Shown piece after piece: positions 35,145-44,198 of a DNA stretch of 64,000 nt (the first letter of the stretch is position 1; each line of letters opens with the position of its first letter). Where the stretch lies: NCBI GenBank assembly GCA_964584305.1, contig CAZOZL010000006.1:98229-162228 (forward strand), in the 5' to 3' direction. The notes beneath the pieces were generated by a model. The model ran no database searches. It saw only the letters and a list, made by a program, of their open reading frames with translations, and was not told where the DNA came from. The DNA is from SB11 sp964584305 (GTDB lineage: Bacteria > Bacteroidota > Bacteroidia > UBA8524). The position numbers and the translations under genes are program-made.

Positions 35145-36472
35145 TTTACTTTTGCTAATCCTGCTAATGCAGCAAGATTATTCCATCCACTTTTTATTAT
35201 CCCTGCGAATGAAAATACCATGTGTTTCCTCAAAAACCAATATCCTAATACTATTCCGCTACCAAAGGTAGCTACTGAAACTGCCGCAACAGCAGCCACT
35301 GGTTTATCAGGAAATAACTCTATCACTATAAAATCGCCTATAATATTCACAGACACCATTACTATAACCTTGAGAAGGTTTAACTTAGGCTTGTTTACTA
35401 CATCCAACCCAATACCGCTATACCGCTCTAAAGGAAGAAATGCCGCATATATTGAAAAAAACCGTAACACATCCGCTGATTCACGAAAACCTTCGCCGCC
35501 TAATAAAACCACCAAAGGCTCGGCAAAAATAAAACACAAAATAGCTACGGGTATCATTGCCAACCAAAGTACACCTGCGCTTTTATGAAACTCTTTTGTA
35601 AGTGCTTGGTGCTGCCCGCTGCTGTGCAAACCTGCCAAAGTGGGCAGCCTTGTAATACTTATAGCACTTATTGGCATTTCAATTACTTGTAACAAACGCT
35701 GTGGAATATTATAAATACCCACTGCAATAGGGCCTAACATTATCCCCAAAATATAAGTATCGCTACTGCGTAGCAAATTAGCAAATAGCAGAGTAAACAT
35801 ACTGTATTTACCAAAACCAATAAGTTGTTTTTTTGCTGGTGGGGTAGATTTATTAAAATCCTTCAACCTACTCCAGCCCAAACTTAAAGCTAAAATTGTG
35901 GTTGCCAACTGGCTAATTACAAATGCCCAAAACACATAGTTTATACCCAAGTCTAATGAGAAGTTTACCGCATTAAAACCAAAAAACAACAGTTGGCTGG
36001 TAATCCTAATCCATTGTACTTTTTTAAAATTACCCGAAGCATTTAAAAACCAAGTGGCCAAATTGTGCGGCATTGATATGAATGCAAGCATCCAAAACCA
36101 TTCTACAAAAAAAACCAAATCATGGCTTTGAAACCATTTAATAAAAGCTACACCAGGTAGGGTAAATAGTAGCACCGCAACTACTGTAAATACTGCACAT
36201 ATTTGCCATGCTGCACCAGCAATAGCTGTTTTCTCACCTTCAGACTTGGCGGCAGCCATATTGCGTATTACTGGGTTTAGAATTAACCCTGAACGTATAA
36301 TCTCGAAAAGACTAAAGGTAGTTATAAAAATAATCCAGCCACCAAAATCAGCTTCGGTGAGTGTTCTTGCTTGCAGGGCAATAGTACCAATACCCAACAC
36401 CGCCCCCACACCATTGCCTGCTAATGAGGCAAATGCATTGCTGGCGAGTAGTGTTTTTATCCTTTGCCACAT
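35141..36472 (-). CDS. Wzx-like polysaccharide flippase (MOP superfamily)
   Basis: 443 residues, about 12-14 membrane segments. The N-terminal block LAGNGVGAVLGIGTIALQAR and the central DTYILGIMLGPIAVGIYNIP (about 227-246) are typical of MOP/oligosaccharide flippases. It should move lipid-linked glycan units from the cytoplasmic to the periplasmic face. It starts 10 bases after the GumC/Wzz-like gene. Assignment rests on these patterns, topology and operon position. Confidence 0.87.
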   Translation of the reverse strand: MWQRIKTLLASNAFASLAGNGVGAVLGIGTIALQARTLTEADFGGWIIFITTFSLFEIIRSGLILNPVIRNMAAAKSEGEKTAIAGAAWQICAVFTVVAVLLFTLPGVAFIKWFQSHDLVFFVEWFWMLAFISMPHNLATWFLNASGNFKKVQWIRITSQLLFFGFNAVNFSLDLGINYVFWAFVISQLATTILALSLGWSRLKDFNKSTPPAKKQLIGFGKYSMFTLLFANLLRSSDTYILGIMLGPIAVGIYNIPQRLLQVIEMPISAISITRLPTLAGLHSSGQHQALTKEFHKSAGVLWLAMIPVAILCFIFAEPLVVLLGGEGFRESADVLRFFSIYAAFLPLERYSGIGLDVVNKPKLNLLKVIVMVSVNIIGDFIVIELFPDKPVAAVAAVSVATFGSGIVLGYWFLRKHMVFSFAGIIKSGWNNLAALAGLAKVK

Positions 36473-36482
36473 TTTTTAGGTT

Positions 36483-38693
36483 TTAAATAGCCCCCATGCT
36501 CACTATTTTTTTAATCAATCTTCGCATAGTTGAACGGCGTTTAGGAATTTCGCCATACACGCTTTCAAGCATTTCGGGGGTTACTCTGTTAAGCATTAGC
36601 ATCAAGTTATTCTTAGCCGCCTTTTTATACAAGCCCAATGTGCGCTCGTGGGCTGATGCCCATACTTTTTCAGCATTCATTACTAATAATGATGCGTGCG
36701 CTTGAGAGGCTAAATCATAAGGAACGGTATTATGCGAAAGATGCGGCAATTCTAAGAAAACGTATGAAAACTCGAAACTGCTATGTCCGCTACCTTCAAG
36801 TATTTCTTCCACTCCTTTTGTTCCCACAAAAGAGCCATCTACATTATAGGGCAATGCTACTACATTATCGTCCTTATCTAAAACACCAAATTTTGATGTT
36901 TCAGGATATAAATACAATACTTTACCATTTATTTGCCCAAAGCGGTTACAAATGCGCTCACAAAACCATGTTTTCCCTTCGCCTTGCCTGGCACTAAATA
37001 CATTTATTTGGTAATAGGTACTTACTTTCTCTGTTTCTTTTAATGAAATAGTTAAACTGGTTACCAACTGTTCTGTTAATGACCTTTCTAATTCTTCCAC
37101 CCTAACATTAGAGCGTATTTTTCTATACGCAGGCAAAGCCCCTGCAAGGGTTAGCCCTGATGCTTTTACTGCCCGTTCTGGTGTTCTTATAGAGTAGTCC
37201 AGCATTTCTTGCGCTACAAAAAATGCGAGTAGCAGCACAAAACCCGCCATGAAAGAGGCAATTACTAAAATTAACCGTTTCGAGGGTTGCGGCATTAAGG
37301 GCAAAAACGGGTCGTCCATAATGGTGAGCGAATTTGCCATTTGAAGGTTTTGCTGGCGTAGTTTAGCCATATTAAGCCCATGCAATACCGATAGGTATTC
37401 CTTTTCAGATACATCTACTTCTCTGATTAATCGTGTAATTTCAGAACCTAATGGCGAAAAATCATCATAAATTTGGTCATACTCTTTTAAGCGTTTCTCA
37501 AAAACAGTTAACCGTGCTGATGACTCTTCGTACTCAATTACTTTACTCAACCATTCGCTTAATAAATCTTTTTGCGGTACAGACTCGGCAGTGTTGTTTA
37601 GCTTATAATACTGTTTTGCCAATTGTCTTATCTCCTCCTCCAAAATATCTACTTCATATTGTAAGTCAACGCCTTCTGCTGCGGTTGCCCTATCTTTTTT
37701 GTGTGCATTATACACTTTAAAGTTTGCCAGTTTTTTTTGTGCCAGCCCCAGTTCTTTTCTTTTTTTAATTAGGTCTTTATTATTTCCTACTACTATTTCC
37801 CTATCGTCCATTTTTCGCTCCAGCCGCTCCACGGCAGCTTTAGCCCCGCCAAATATCATTACCTCTTTGTAGTAGTCGGTGGTCATATCTTCTTTACTTT
37901 CAGCAATAAATTTTGATTGCTCATCGTAGTTTATAATACGATTGTCCACCCCAAAGTTTTTTAGGCGTTCTTCTGCCGCTCTAAGGTTTAGCAATGCTTT
38001 ACGCAACTGCTCTTCAAAGTATTTTACAACGTTTAGCGTTTCAGAGCCTTTTATAGCTTTATACCTGCGCCTAAATACCTCAAGCAAAAAGGTAAGCGTA
38101 TGCAAACACACCCCTTGGTCGTTGGCTTTAAAAGCCAGTTCAAGCATATCGCTCGAGCCTTTGCGTATCACTTTTAACCCACCCACTATTGTTGCTACCG
38201 AATAGTGCGAGTGGCTATTATTTATAATATCAGCAATCACATTTTCGCTACTTGCCAGCCTAAAACGATTTACATTAGCGTAGGTAGAATCAAAGTTGCC
38301 CGGCACTACCAGCTCGGCTCTCAACTTCATAGATACCAGTTCTTCCAAACTTTTTAGCGATTCTCCATTCACAATAGTAAGGGTAGGTTTGCCTGCTTGC
38401 ATTAGGTGCTGGGTAAGCAACCTCAAGCCTACTTCTTCTAGCGTTTCGCGTGAGCGTACTGTGGCTATAAGATTGTCAAAAGCATTGTTTACTGCAAAAT
38501 AATCTACCCTGCTCTCGCCAGTTGCAGTAATATTATAGCCTGATGCAATGCCCGTATATACCACCGTTGATGATACGTACTCTTTGGGCATATCTTTGGT
38601 TAGATAAAACACCAAACCCGCCAAAATTGAGGGGAAAAATATTAACCAAGGCAGACGCTTAATAAAAAGCCGTATGAATGTGAGCAGCGTCAT
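36483..38693 (-). CDS. GumC/Wzz-like chain-length and export protein with degenerate BY-kinase domain
   Basis: 736 residues. Wzz-type periplasmic region between two membrane segments (about 14-31 and 478-500), with long coiled coils (about 225-460, for example AVERLERKMDDREI). The cytoplasmic C-terminal domain has a P-loop, FSARQGEGKTWF, but the Walker A' aspartates expected for a bacterial tyrosine kinase are replaced by VLYLYPETS. The C-terminus (RRSTMRRLIKKIVSMGAI) has no tyrosine cluster. The kinase is probably inactive or altered, leaving a structural or ATP-binding role in polysaccharide export. It begins four bases after the TolC-like gene, its likely outer-membrane partner. Confidence 0.87.
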   Translation of the reverse strand: MTLLTFIRLFIKRLPWLIFFPSILAGLVFYLTKDMPKEYVSSTVVYTGIASGYNITATGESRVDYFAVNNAFDNLIATVRSRETLEEVGLRLLTQHLMQAGKPTLTIVNGESLKSLEELVSMKLRAELVVPGNFDSTYANVNRFRLASSENVIADIINNSHSHYSVATIVGGLKVIRKGSSDMLELAFKANDQGVCLHTLTFLLEVFRRRYKAIKGSETLNVVKYFEEQLRKALLNLRAAEERLKNFGVDNRIINYDEQSKFIAESKEDMTTDYYKEVMIFGGAKAAVERLERKMDDREIVVGNNKDLIKKRKELGLAQKKLANFKVYNAHKKDRATAAEGVDLQYEVDILEEEIRQLAKQYYKLNNTAESVPQKDLLSEWLSKVIEYEESSARLTVFEKRLKEYDQIYDDFSPLGSEITRLIREVDVSEKEYLSVLHGLNMAKLRQQNLQMANSLTIMDDPFLPLMPQPSKRLILVIASFMAGFVLLLAFFVAQEMLDYSIRTPERAVKASGLTLAGALPAYRKIRSNVRVEELERSLTEQLVTSLTISLKETEKVSTYYQINVFSARQGEGKTWFCERICNRFGQINGKVLYLYPETSKFGVLDKDDNVVALPYNVDGSFVGTKGVEEILEGSGHSSFEFSYVFLELPHLSHNTVPYDLASQAHASLLVMNAEKVWASAHERTLGLYKKAAKNNLMLMLNRVTPEMLESVYGEIPKRRSTMRRLIKKIVSMGAI

Positions 38694-38697
38694 TTAT

Positions 38698-39555
38698 CTA
38701 TTTAGGTTCTTTTATTATATACTCAACACCTTTTTCTTTAGGCTTTATTAATTGCTGCATCTCTACTCCCACCAATGCTTCAAAATCGAAAAAAGCACGT
38801 AAAAAATTCGCCCTTTCTAATTCTACATTACTGGCAGCAATAGCATATATATTTCTTATCCGTGAAAACTCGTGAGGCGGCACTCTTCCTTCGCCTAATT
38901 CTTCTTCGGCAACACTTGATGCCATTAAAGCTACTTGGGCATCTATGGTTCTTATGCTTAGTTTACTTTGCGCTTCAATCATGTTTACATATATACGTTG
39001 TACCTCACGCCTTATTTCTAATCTAATTTCCTCTTTTCGCCAGCGTGATGCCTCCACCTCCGCCCTTGCTTGTTTCATACGTGGCCAATGCCCCAATACT
39101 GTAGAAAGCGGTAGTTGTAAATTTATTCCAAACCTATATCCGTTTGCAAGCTGGTTATTATCAATAGGGTTAGTGCCTGTTACAAAAATTTGCTGGTCGC
39201 CGATAGAATAATTATAAAAAACACTTAAATCTTTAAAAGACATCATACGGACATAGCGCATATTGTGCTTTCGTACCCTAATTAATGTTGAGTAATATTT
39301 TAACGATGGCGAGTTCACATAGGCTATTTGAATAATGGTATCCAAAGGCAATAACTGCTTTGCCAAACTTATTCTCGCATCAAATACCAAAGTATCCCTT
39401 TGTGTGGTATCGGTATCTTCAAACACAAAATTTGACGAAGCACCCCCTCCCTGCCCCCAAAGGGTAGCTGCCGAAAATAGGCACAACAGTAATATTATCA
39501 AGGGTTTTCGCACTACAAGTACCAAACTTTTTAGTAATTCTGAACCTGTACTCAT
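38698..39555 (-). CDS. TolC-like outer-membrane protein of the polysaccharide operon
   Basis: 285 residues from the chosen ATG (MSTGSELLKSL). A longer reading starting 72 bases upstream would bury the signal peptide (about residues 14-34, KPLIILLLCLFSAATLWGQ) too far inside. Helical repeat features of an outer-membrane efflux protein are seen: a long amphipathic segment QARAEVEASRWRKEEIRLEI, then REVQRIYVNMIEAQSKLSIR, and the strand-like LANGYRFGINLQLPLS. It is about half to two-thirds the length of E. coli TolC, with a single OEP-like repeat. As first gene of the operon it may replace Wza as exit channel. That role is inferred. Confidence 0.75.
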   Translation of the reverse strand: MSTGSELLKSLVLVVRKPLIILLLCLFSAATLWGQGGGASSNFVFEDTDTTQRDTLVFDARISLAKQLLPLDTIIQIAYVNSPSLKYYSTLIRVRKHNMRYVRMMSFKDLSVFYNYSIGDQQIFVTGTNPIDNNQLANGYRFGINLQLPLSTVLGHWPRMKQARAEVEASRWRKEEIRLEIRREVQRIYVNMIEAQSKLSIRTIDAQVALMASSVAEEELGEGRVPPHEFSRIRNIYAIAASNVELERANFLRAFFDFEALVGVEMQQLIKPKEKGVEYIIKEPK

Positions 39556-39640
39556 TAAAAAAATAACATATTCAAGGTGTGTTACAATCCTCGAAATAAC
39601 TATTTTAGCCCCTGAACATATTAACAATTATTTTTATACT

Positions 39641-40840
39641 ATGAGTGATACGTACACTGTAAAGGACAGGGATATTGTGGTTGTAGGGTTGCAACCATGG
39701 GATTTACCCATTGGAAGTAATTGTAAAAACATTGCTTTAGAGTTTAGCAAACACAACCGTGTATTGTATGTAAACGCCCCATTAGACCGCAATACACTGC
39801 TAAAAAAGAAGAACGACCCACAGGTGCAAAAACGCATCAGAATAGGTGCAGGAAAAGAACCCCAGCTACAACAGGTAAAAAACAACCTTTGGCAGTTTTT
39901 TCCTACCTGCAAGATAGAATCTATCAACATGTTGCCCGATGGTTTTTTATTTGATTTTTTTAACAAACGAAATAATAAAAAATATGCTGGCGAAATACAG
40001 AAAGGAATAGATGAACTGGGTTTTAAAAATTTTATATTGTTTAATGATAGTGATATGTTTCGCAGTTTTTACCTAAAAGAGCTGCTACAACCCACACAAT
40101 ATATATACTATACCCGCGATAACTTATTAGCCGTAGAGTATTGGAAAAAACACGGTTTACGCCTTGAACCTGCTTTAATGAAAAAAGCAGATTTAGTTAC
40201 AGCAAACTCAGTATATTTAGCCCGTGTGGGCGAAAAACACAACACAAAAAGTTACTATGTAGGACAAGGCTGCGAAACCGACCAGTTTAGTGCTAAAATA
40301 GCGCATACAGTACCTAATGACGTAAAGGATATTCCGCACCCGAAAATAGGATATATTGGTGCTTTATTTGGTTTACGATTGGATTATAAATTATTAGAAA
40401 ATATAGCCCAAAAACGCCCTGATTGGAACTTGGTATTAGTAGGGCCAGAAGACGATGCTTTTAAAAATAGCAAACTGCACCAAATGGAAAACGTATTTTT
40501 CACTGGCTCAAAAAAGCCTGATGAATTACCCGCTTATCTTTCCACTTTTGATGTAGCACTAAACCCACAAATATTAAACGAGGTTACCATAGGCAACTAT
40601 CCCCGAAAAATTGATGAATACTTAGCCATGGGGAAACCCACAGTAGCTACCAAAACAGAGGCTATGGAAATTTTTGACGGATATGTATATTTAGCCCAAA
40701 ACGAAGCCGATTACTTAAACATGATAGAGCAAGCCCTTACTGAAAATGACCTTGCCCTAAAACAAAAACGCATAAATTTTGCCCAATCACACACTTGGGA
40801 AAATAGCGTTGCCGAAATTTATAAGGCAATGCAGCAATAA
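39641..40840 (+). CDS. Glycosyltransferase, GT-B fold (GT1/GT4-like)
   Basis: 399 residues from ATG 39641 (MSDTYTVKDRDIVVVGLQPW). The open frame extends upstream for 306 bases across the TolC-like gene's promoter, but those codons look non-coding. A GT-B fold is suggested by the N-terminal IALEFSKHNRVLYVNAPLD and by the C-terminal IGYIGALFGLRLDYKLLENI, NLVLVGPEDDAF and YPRKIDEYLAMGKPTVATKT blocks (the donor-site Lys/Glu region). It is divergent from the nine-gene operon and probably works in the same pathway. Sugar unknown. Confidence 0.88.
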   Translation: MSDTYTVKDRDIVVVGLQPWDLPIGSNCKNIALEFSKHNRVLYVNAPLDRNTLLKKKNDPQVQKRIRIGAGKEPQLQQVKNNLWQFFPTCKIESINMLPDGFLFDFFNKRNNKKYAGEIQKGIDELGFKNFILFNDSDMFRSFYLKELLQPTQYIYYTRDNLLAVEYWKKHGLRLEPALMKKADLVTANSVYLARVGEKHNTKSYYVGQGCETDQFSAKIAHTVPNDVKDIPHPKIGYIGALFGLRLDYKLLENIAQKRPDWNLVLVGPEDDAFKNSKLHQMENVFFTGSKKPDELPAYLSTFDVALNPQILNEVTIGNYPRKIDEYLAMGKPTVATKTEAMEIFDGYVYLAQNEADYLNMIEQALTENDLALKQKRINFAQSHTWENSVAEIYKAMQQ

Positions 40841-40842
40841 AT

Positions 40843-40858
40843 TTTGTAAATTTACAAA
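40843..40858. terminator. Perfect 16-base palindrome between convergent genes
   Basis: TTTGTAAATTTACAAA starts two bases after the glycosyltransferase stop codon and lies between two genes that point at each other. It may act as a weak two-way end signal; the stem is AT-rich with no spare loop, so the call is tentative. Confidence 0.3.
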
Positions 40859-40923
40859 TACTCATAGCATAAGTAAAGTCTTAACCCTTAAAAAAGAAAA
40901 ATTGTTTATTAATATACAAACAA

Positions 40924-41661
40924 TTACCTTAGTATTTCTTCTAAAAAATCGCCCAAGAAATAAGCTACTAAAGCAGCTATAACCCCTAATATAAGAGTTT
41001 CTAATATCCCTTTTCGTTTACTGGTATGGTTTACTATTGATTTTAAATAGCCAATACTTATAAAACTCAATGCTGTAAGTATTGCCGCCCACATAAATGT
41101 ATTTCCCGATTGTGTATCTAAAATATAATCAGCTAAATATACCATTATAGGTATAAAACCCACCACCACAAACGATATGAATGTAATTACACCTGATTGT
41201 AAAGGAGGCTTAGTGCTTTCGGGCATTTGAAGCTCTTCTTTCATCATCACATCCACCCAGCGGTCTTTATCCGCAATTATAACACCTACTACTTGGTCTA
41301 AAAGTTCTCCCTCAAAACCCTTTTCAGCATATATCTCTCTTATTTCATCTATTTCTTTATCCCTCCAATTCTCTACTTCCCAGTATTCTCTGCGTTTATG
41401 TTTTTCATAGCTTTCTTTTTCTGCTTTTGCGCTTAAATAGCTTCCTACACTCATTGCAAAACCATCGGCAAATAAATTGGAAAAGCCTAATATTAAAACC
41501 ACATCACTCCCTAAGTTTGCTCCCGTAGCACCCGCAACAACAGCAAAAGTGGTTACACAACCATCAATACCTCCATACACAAACTCGCCCAAATATTCTT
41601 GGTATTTACTTAACGGATTTTTGCCGTGGTGTAAATCCATTTCCGAAGGTTTTAAACTCAT
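40924..41661 (-). CDS. VIT1/CCC1-family metal transporter
   Basis: 245 residues. The N-terminal block YLGEFVYGGIDGCVTTFAVV (about 23-42) and ILGFSNLFADGFAMSVGSYL (about 57-76) are the hallmark first two helices of VIT1/CCC1 iron/manganese transporters. A charged cytoplasmic loop (about 77-150, rich in Glu and Lys, with YEKHKRREYWEVENWRDKEI) matches the metal-binding domain of the family, and three more helices follow. It should move Fe2+ or Mn2+ across the inner membrane, probably outwards. It is a single-gene unit; no Fur-box or ferritin gene is seen beside it. Confidence 0.9.
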   Translation of the reverse strand: MSLKPSEMDLHHGKNPLSKYQEYLGEFVYGGIDGCVTTFAVVAGATGANLGSDVVLILGFSNLFADGFAMSVGSYLSAKAEKESYEKHKRREYWEVENWRDKEIDEIREIYAEKGFEGELLDQVVGVIIADKDRWVDVMMKEELQMPESTKPPLQSGVITFISFVVVGFIPIMVYLADYILDTQSGNTFMWAAILTALSFISIGYLKSIVNHTSKRKGILETLILGVIAALVAYFLGDFLEEILR

Positions 41662-41733
41662 AATTAGTTGTACATTATAATTGCAATTTATATTAATAAT
41701 CTATAAAATCACCCCCCTGTATTTATCTATCAG

Positions 41734-42087
41734 CTATAACTCCTTTAGCTCTTCTTTAAGTTTTTTGGTTAAGCCTTCCACCACCAAATCATACGAGTGG
41801 TCTATCCACTTTTTAATTAAATGGGCATCAATACTGCCGTCCATTTCTACACTATTCCAGTGTTTTTTACTCATGTGATATCCTCCTGTTACCCCCTCAT
41901 ACTCCTCTCGTAAAGCAATTGCCAGTTCAGGGTCGCATTTTAGGTTAATGCTCACAAAACCATTTACATCACACAATGCAAACATTTTGCCCATTACCTT
42001 AAACACGAGAACCTTTTCATCAAAAGGAAATGCCTCGCTCACACCTGTTTTGGCAATACAGTATTCCCTATATTCTTCAATATCCAT
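41734..42087 (-). CDS. MmcQ/YjbR family protein
   Basis: 117 residues starting at MDIEEYREYC; a second in-frame ATG 18 bases upstream (MWYFLK) is less like the family start. The pattern is typical of YjbR/MmcQ: CIAKTGVSEAFPFDEKVLVF, KVMGKMFALCDV, LKCDPELAIALREEYEGVTG and the end block MSKKHWNSVEMDGSIDAHLI. The fold is related to the CyaY type and DNA binding has been proposed for members. Function is unknown. It lies 72 bases from the metal transporter gene on the same strand. Confidence 0.88.
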   Translation of the reverse strand: MDIEEYREYCIAKTGVSEAFPFDEKVLVFKVMGKMFALCDVNGFVSINLKCDPELAIALREEYEGVTGGYHMSKKHWNSVEMDGSIDAHLIKKWIDHSYDLVVEGLTKKLKEELKEL

Positions 42088-42188
42088 TTTCAAAAAATAC
42101 CACATACTTTTTATTGAAGCAAGAAAATATGCCTTGTTCTATTAACTCAAAAAGCCCGCCTATGCGCTATAATTACCGTGAGTGTAAA

Positions 42189-42893
42189 CTATTTCACTAT
42201 TTTGATAGGAATGGATATTCTTATTCTTACTGGCCAAATACCTTTGTAGCCCGCATTCCATTTAGGCATAGCCTCAATAACTTTTTTTGCAGCCGCCCCT
42301 GCTGATGGGTATCCTCCATTTTTAATTACCTCTATATTGCTTAGCCTCCCGTCTTTTTCAACAATCGCTCCTATATAAATAGTTATCCTTTGGCGAATAT
42401 TCATTTCTACGTCATAAGGAATTACCATATTTTTTATAATAAATTTCTTTCTTGCAATATATCCCCCTGGGTAAGAGGGCATTGTTGATGCATACCCAAC
42501 TACTTCGTCATCGCCTTTAAATGCGGATGGGTTACCAAATGGGTTTTTAGGTTTCGCCGCCATTATAGCCCCCAAATCAGGAAGCAGTTTATTGTCATAC
42601 ACATTTGTATCATTACTTTTATTAATTGTCAGGTTTATTTCATCAGGATTTGGCGGAGTAATTTTTTTCTCTTTCGCCACTTTTATCATCTCTTTTTTAT
42701 GCTCGTCAACAATACTAATGGCACGCATAGCCGTTGATTCTTCGGTGGTGTTTCTATACACTTTAGCGTCCACATTATCGTAGTATATCGTCCATTTAAA
42801 AGCAGCAAGAGTAGTGCTTAGTGCAATTAGTAACCCTATTTGAAAAAATATAGGACTCAACTTACGCAGGCTTTCTGTTTTTTGGTGTTTCAT
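42189..42893 (-). CDS. TonB-like energy transducer
   Basis: 234 residues. One N-terminal membrane helix (about 14-31, FFQIGLLIALSTTLAAFKW) is followed by a linker (about 35-130) and a C-terminal TonB domain (about 150-234): MNIRQRITIYIGAIVEKDGR, IEVIKNGGYPSAGAAAKKVI and PKWNAGYKGIWPVRIRISIP. This ISxNG/PxWxPG-like order matches Bacteroidota TonB proteins, which transfer proton-motive energy to outer-membrane receptors. ExbBD and receptors are not in the window. Confidence 0.88.
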   Translation of the reverse strand: MKHQKTESLRKLSPIFFQIGLLIALSTTLAAFKWTIYYDNVDAKVYRNTTEESTAMRAISIVDEHKKEMIKVAKEKKITPPNPDEINLTINKSNDTNVYDNKLLPDLGAIMAAKPKNPFGNPSAFKGDDEVVGYASTMPSYPGGYIARKKFIIKNMVIPYDVEMNIRQRITIYIGAIVEKDGRLSNIEVIKNGGYPSAGAAAKKVIEAMPKWNAGYKGIWPVRIRISIPIKIVK

Positions 42894-43337
42894 AATTATA
42901 TTTTTTATTGTTTTAGTTATTTTTAAAACGTTAAAAAATCGTTTCGCATGGTCATAAAAATGTCATTACCTAAAAACCATCGCTAAAAAAGCGAGTAAGG
43001 GCAGTAAAAATAGGGTTGCCTACCCTAAAGCAAAAGCACTCAAACCATTCCAATACTGCGTCCCTCCCCCTTTGGAAAGGAGATTGTGCGGTGGTTTTCC
43101 TCCTAAAAAGGAGGGATTAAGGGAGGCGTAAACTAATCCCCTTCCAAACCAACTATTAGCACTACCAAATAAGCATCCTCCCCTTTGAAGGAGGAGGTAA
43201 ATTGTGGCATAGGTAAAAACTACAAAAAGAGTAGTGTTTACGGGCTAATATCCTGATTATTAATAGATAATATAAAAATTGTAGTTAAAACAATGTATCT
43301 TTACTTAAGAAAATTAACTTAATTAAATCTTACCGCT
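42894..43337. other. Intergenic region with hairpin-forming repeats
   Basis: 444 bases with no gene. It contains one degenerate copy of a dispersed repeat (43020-43087) and two more G/C-rich stem-loops of the same style: TCCTCC...GGAGGGA at 43098-43115 and CCTCCCC...GGAGGAGG at 43177-43196. The last 80 bases are AT-rich and should hold the promoter of the gene at 43338 (TATCTTTA, one base off TAnnTTTG, near 43297-43304). Confidence 0.6.
43020..43087. repeat. Dispersed intergenic repeat, copy A (degenerate)
   Basis: Shares about 41 of 48 positions with copies at 56095 and 62862 over its left half (CCCTAAAGCAAAAGCACTC followed by AAACCATTCCAATACTGCG and TCCCTC), then the same short stem CCTCC-TTTGGA-GGAG and ATTGTG. 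The right-hand inverted end (GGGTGAG) seen in the other copies is missing. Confidence 0.65.
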
Positions 43338-44030
43338 ATGAAAAAACGTGTATTACTAATGCTTTTCACATTTTTTTGGGCAGCCATACCTGTGTTTGCT
43401 CACACACACCAGCAACCAAAGCAAAAACGAAAAACTCCTTATGTTTATAAAACGGAGTATGAGGCAAAAATTAAGCAAGTAGAGGCAAAGGCAAACAGTG
43501 CTTTGGCAACTGCAAATAGTGTGAAACGAAGAATAGGAGATAAATTTGACAAAGTGGATGAGCTGGGCGTGAAAATGCAACAGGTTGAAGGTATTTTAAA
43601 TTCTGCCCAGTTTAAAATTGGGCTTACATCAGACTCTTTAAACAAAACTCGTTCTTCAGTTCAGGAGTTTAAAAAAGACACAGAAAAAGAGATGGCAACA
43701 TTGCACACTGAAATAAAAGAACAACAAAAGCTAATTTGGGGGGCAATAGGGCTTGCCTTTATACTTAGCGTAGGAGTGTTTTTTTTAGTGAGTTGGTTGA
43801 TAAGAAATTTGCGTAAAGAAACAAGCAAGCAAACCACATTGCTTAATGATAAATTAGACAATGATATGGAGCAACAAAACAAAAGGCTTACTGATGAAAT
43901 GAGCCAAACTAAAATGCGATTATCAAATGATATAAGCAGGCTTAATACAGCACAAAATACCAATAACCAAGCAACAACGGCAAGCCTATCTGAAATTATT
44001 GAGCGTCTTGATAAAATGGATAAAACATAG
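43338..44030 (+). CDS. Hypothetical membrane protein with two coiled coils
   Basis: 230 residues, no family recognised. A signal peptide or first helix covers about residues 4-21 (VLLMLFTFFWAAIPVFAH). Then come a basic patch (QQPKQKRKTP), a coiled-coil region (about 40-130, EAKIKQVEAKANSALATANS), one strong transmembrane helix (about 134-155, LIWGAIGLAFILSVGVFFLV), and a second coiled coil (about 160-225). The layout resembles a scaffold or sensor spanning the membrane. It stands alone and is followed by a strong intrinsic terminator. Confidence 0.7.
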   Translation: MKKRVLLMLFTFFWAAIPVFAHTHQQPKQKRKTPYVYKTEYEAKIKQVEAKANSALATANSVKRRIGDKFDKVDELGVKMQQVEGILNSAQFKIGLTSDSLNKTRSSVQEFKKDTEKEMATLHTEIKEQQKLIWGAIGLAFILSVGVFFLVSWLIRNLRKETSKQTTLLNDKLDNDMEQQNKRLTDEMSQTKMRLSNDISRLNTAQNTNNQATTASLSEIIERLDKMDKT

Positions 44031-44044
44031 AAAAATTATTACTA

Positions 44045-44084
44045 AAACTTGGGGAGGATAGAAACCTGCCCCAAGTTTTTTTTT
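44045..44084 (+). terminator. Intrinsic terminator after the coiled-coil gene
   Basis: AAACTTGGGG (44045-44054) pairs with CCCCAAGTTT (44069-44078), a 10-bp stem, followed by nine T bases. It begins 15 bases after the stop codon at 44030. It is the clearest Rho-independent terminator in the window. Confidence 0.9.
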
Positions 44085-44198
44085 ATTTTGCTAAAGCAGT
44101 ATTTGGAGTGAGTTACAGCCCTTAGTGAAAGTTTGACTAAGGCTATCTCGCAATAGCGAAAAAACCCCGTCATAGCGAACTTAGTAACAGCAATGACA

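Noticed and set aside
39335..39640. Upstream extension of the glycosyltransferase at 39641
   Set aside because: These codons are antisense to the TolC-like gene and then cross its promoter; the family-like sequence begins at the ATG at 39641.
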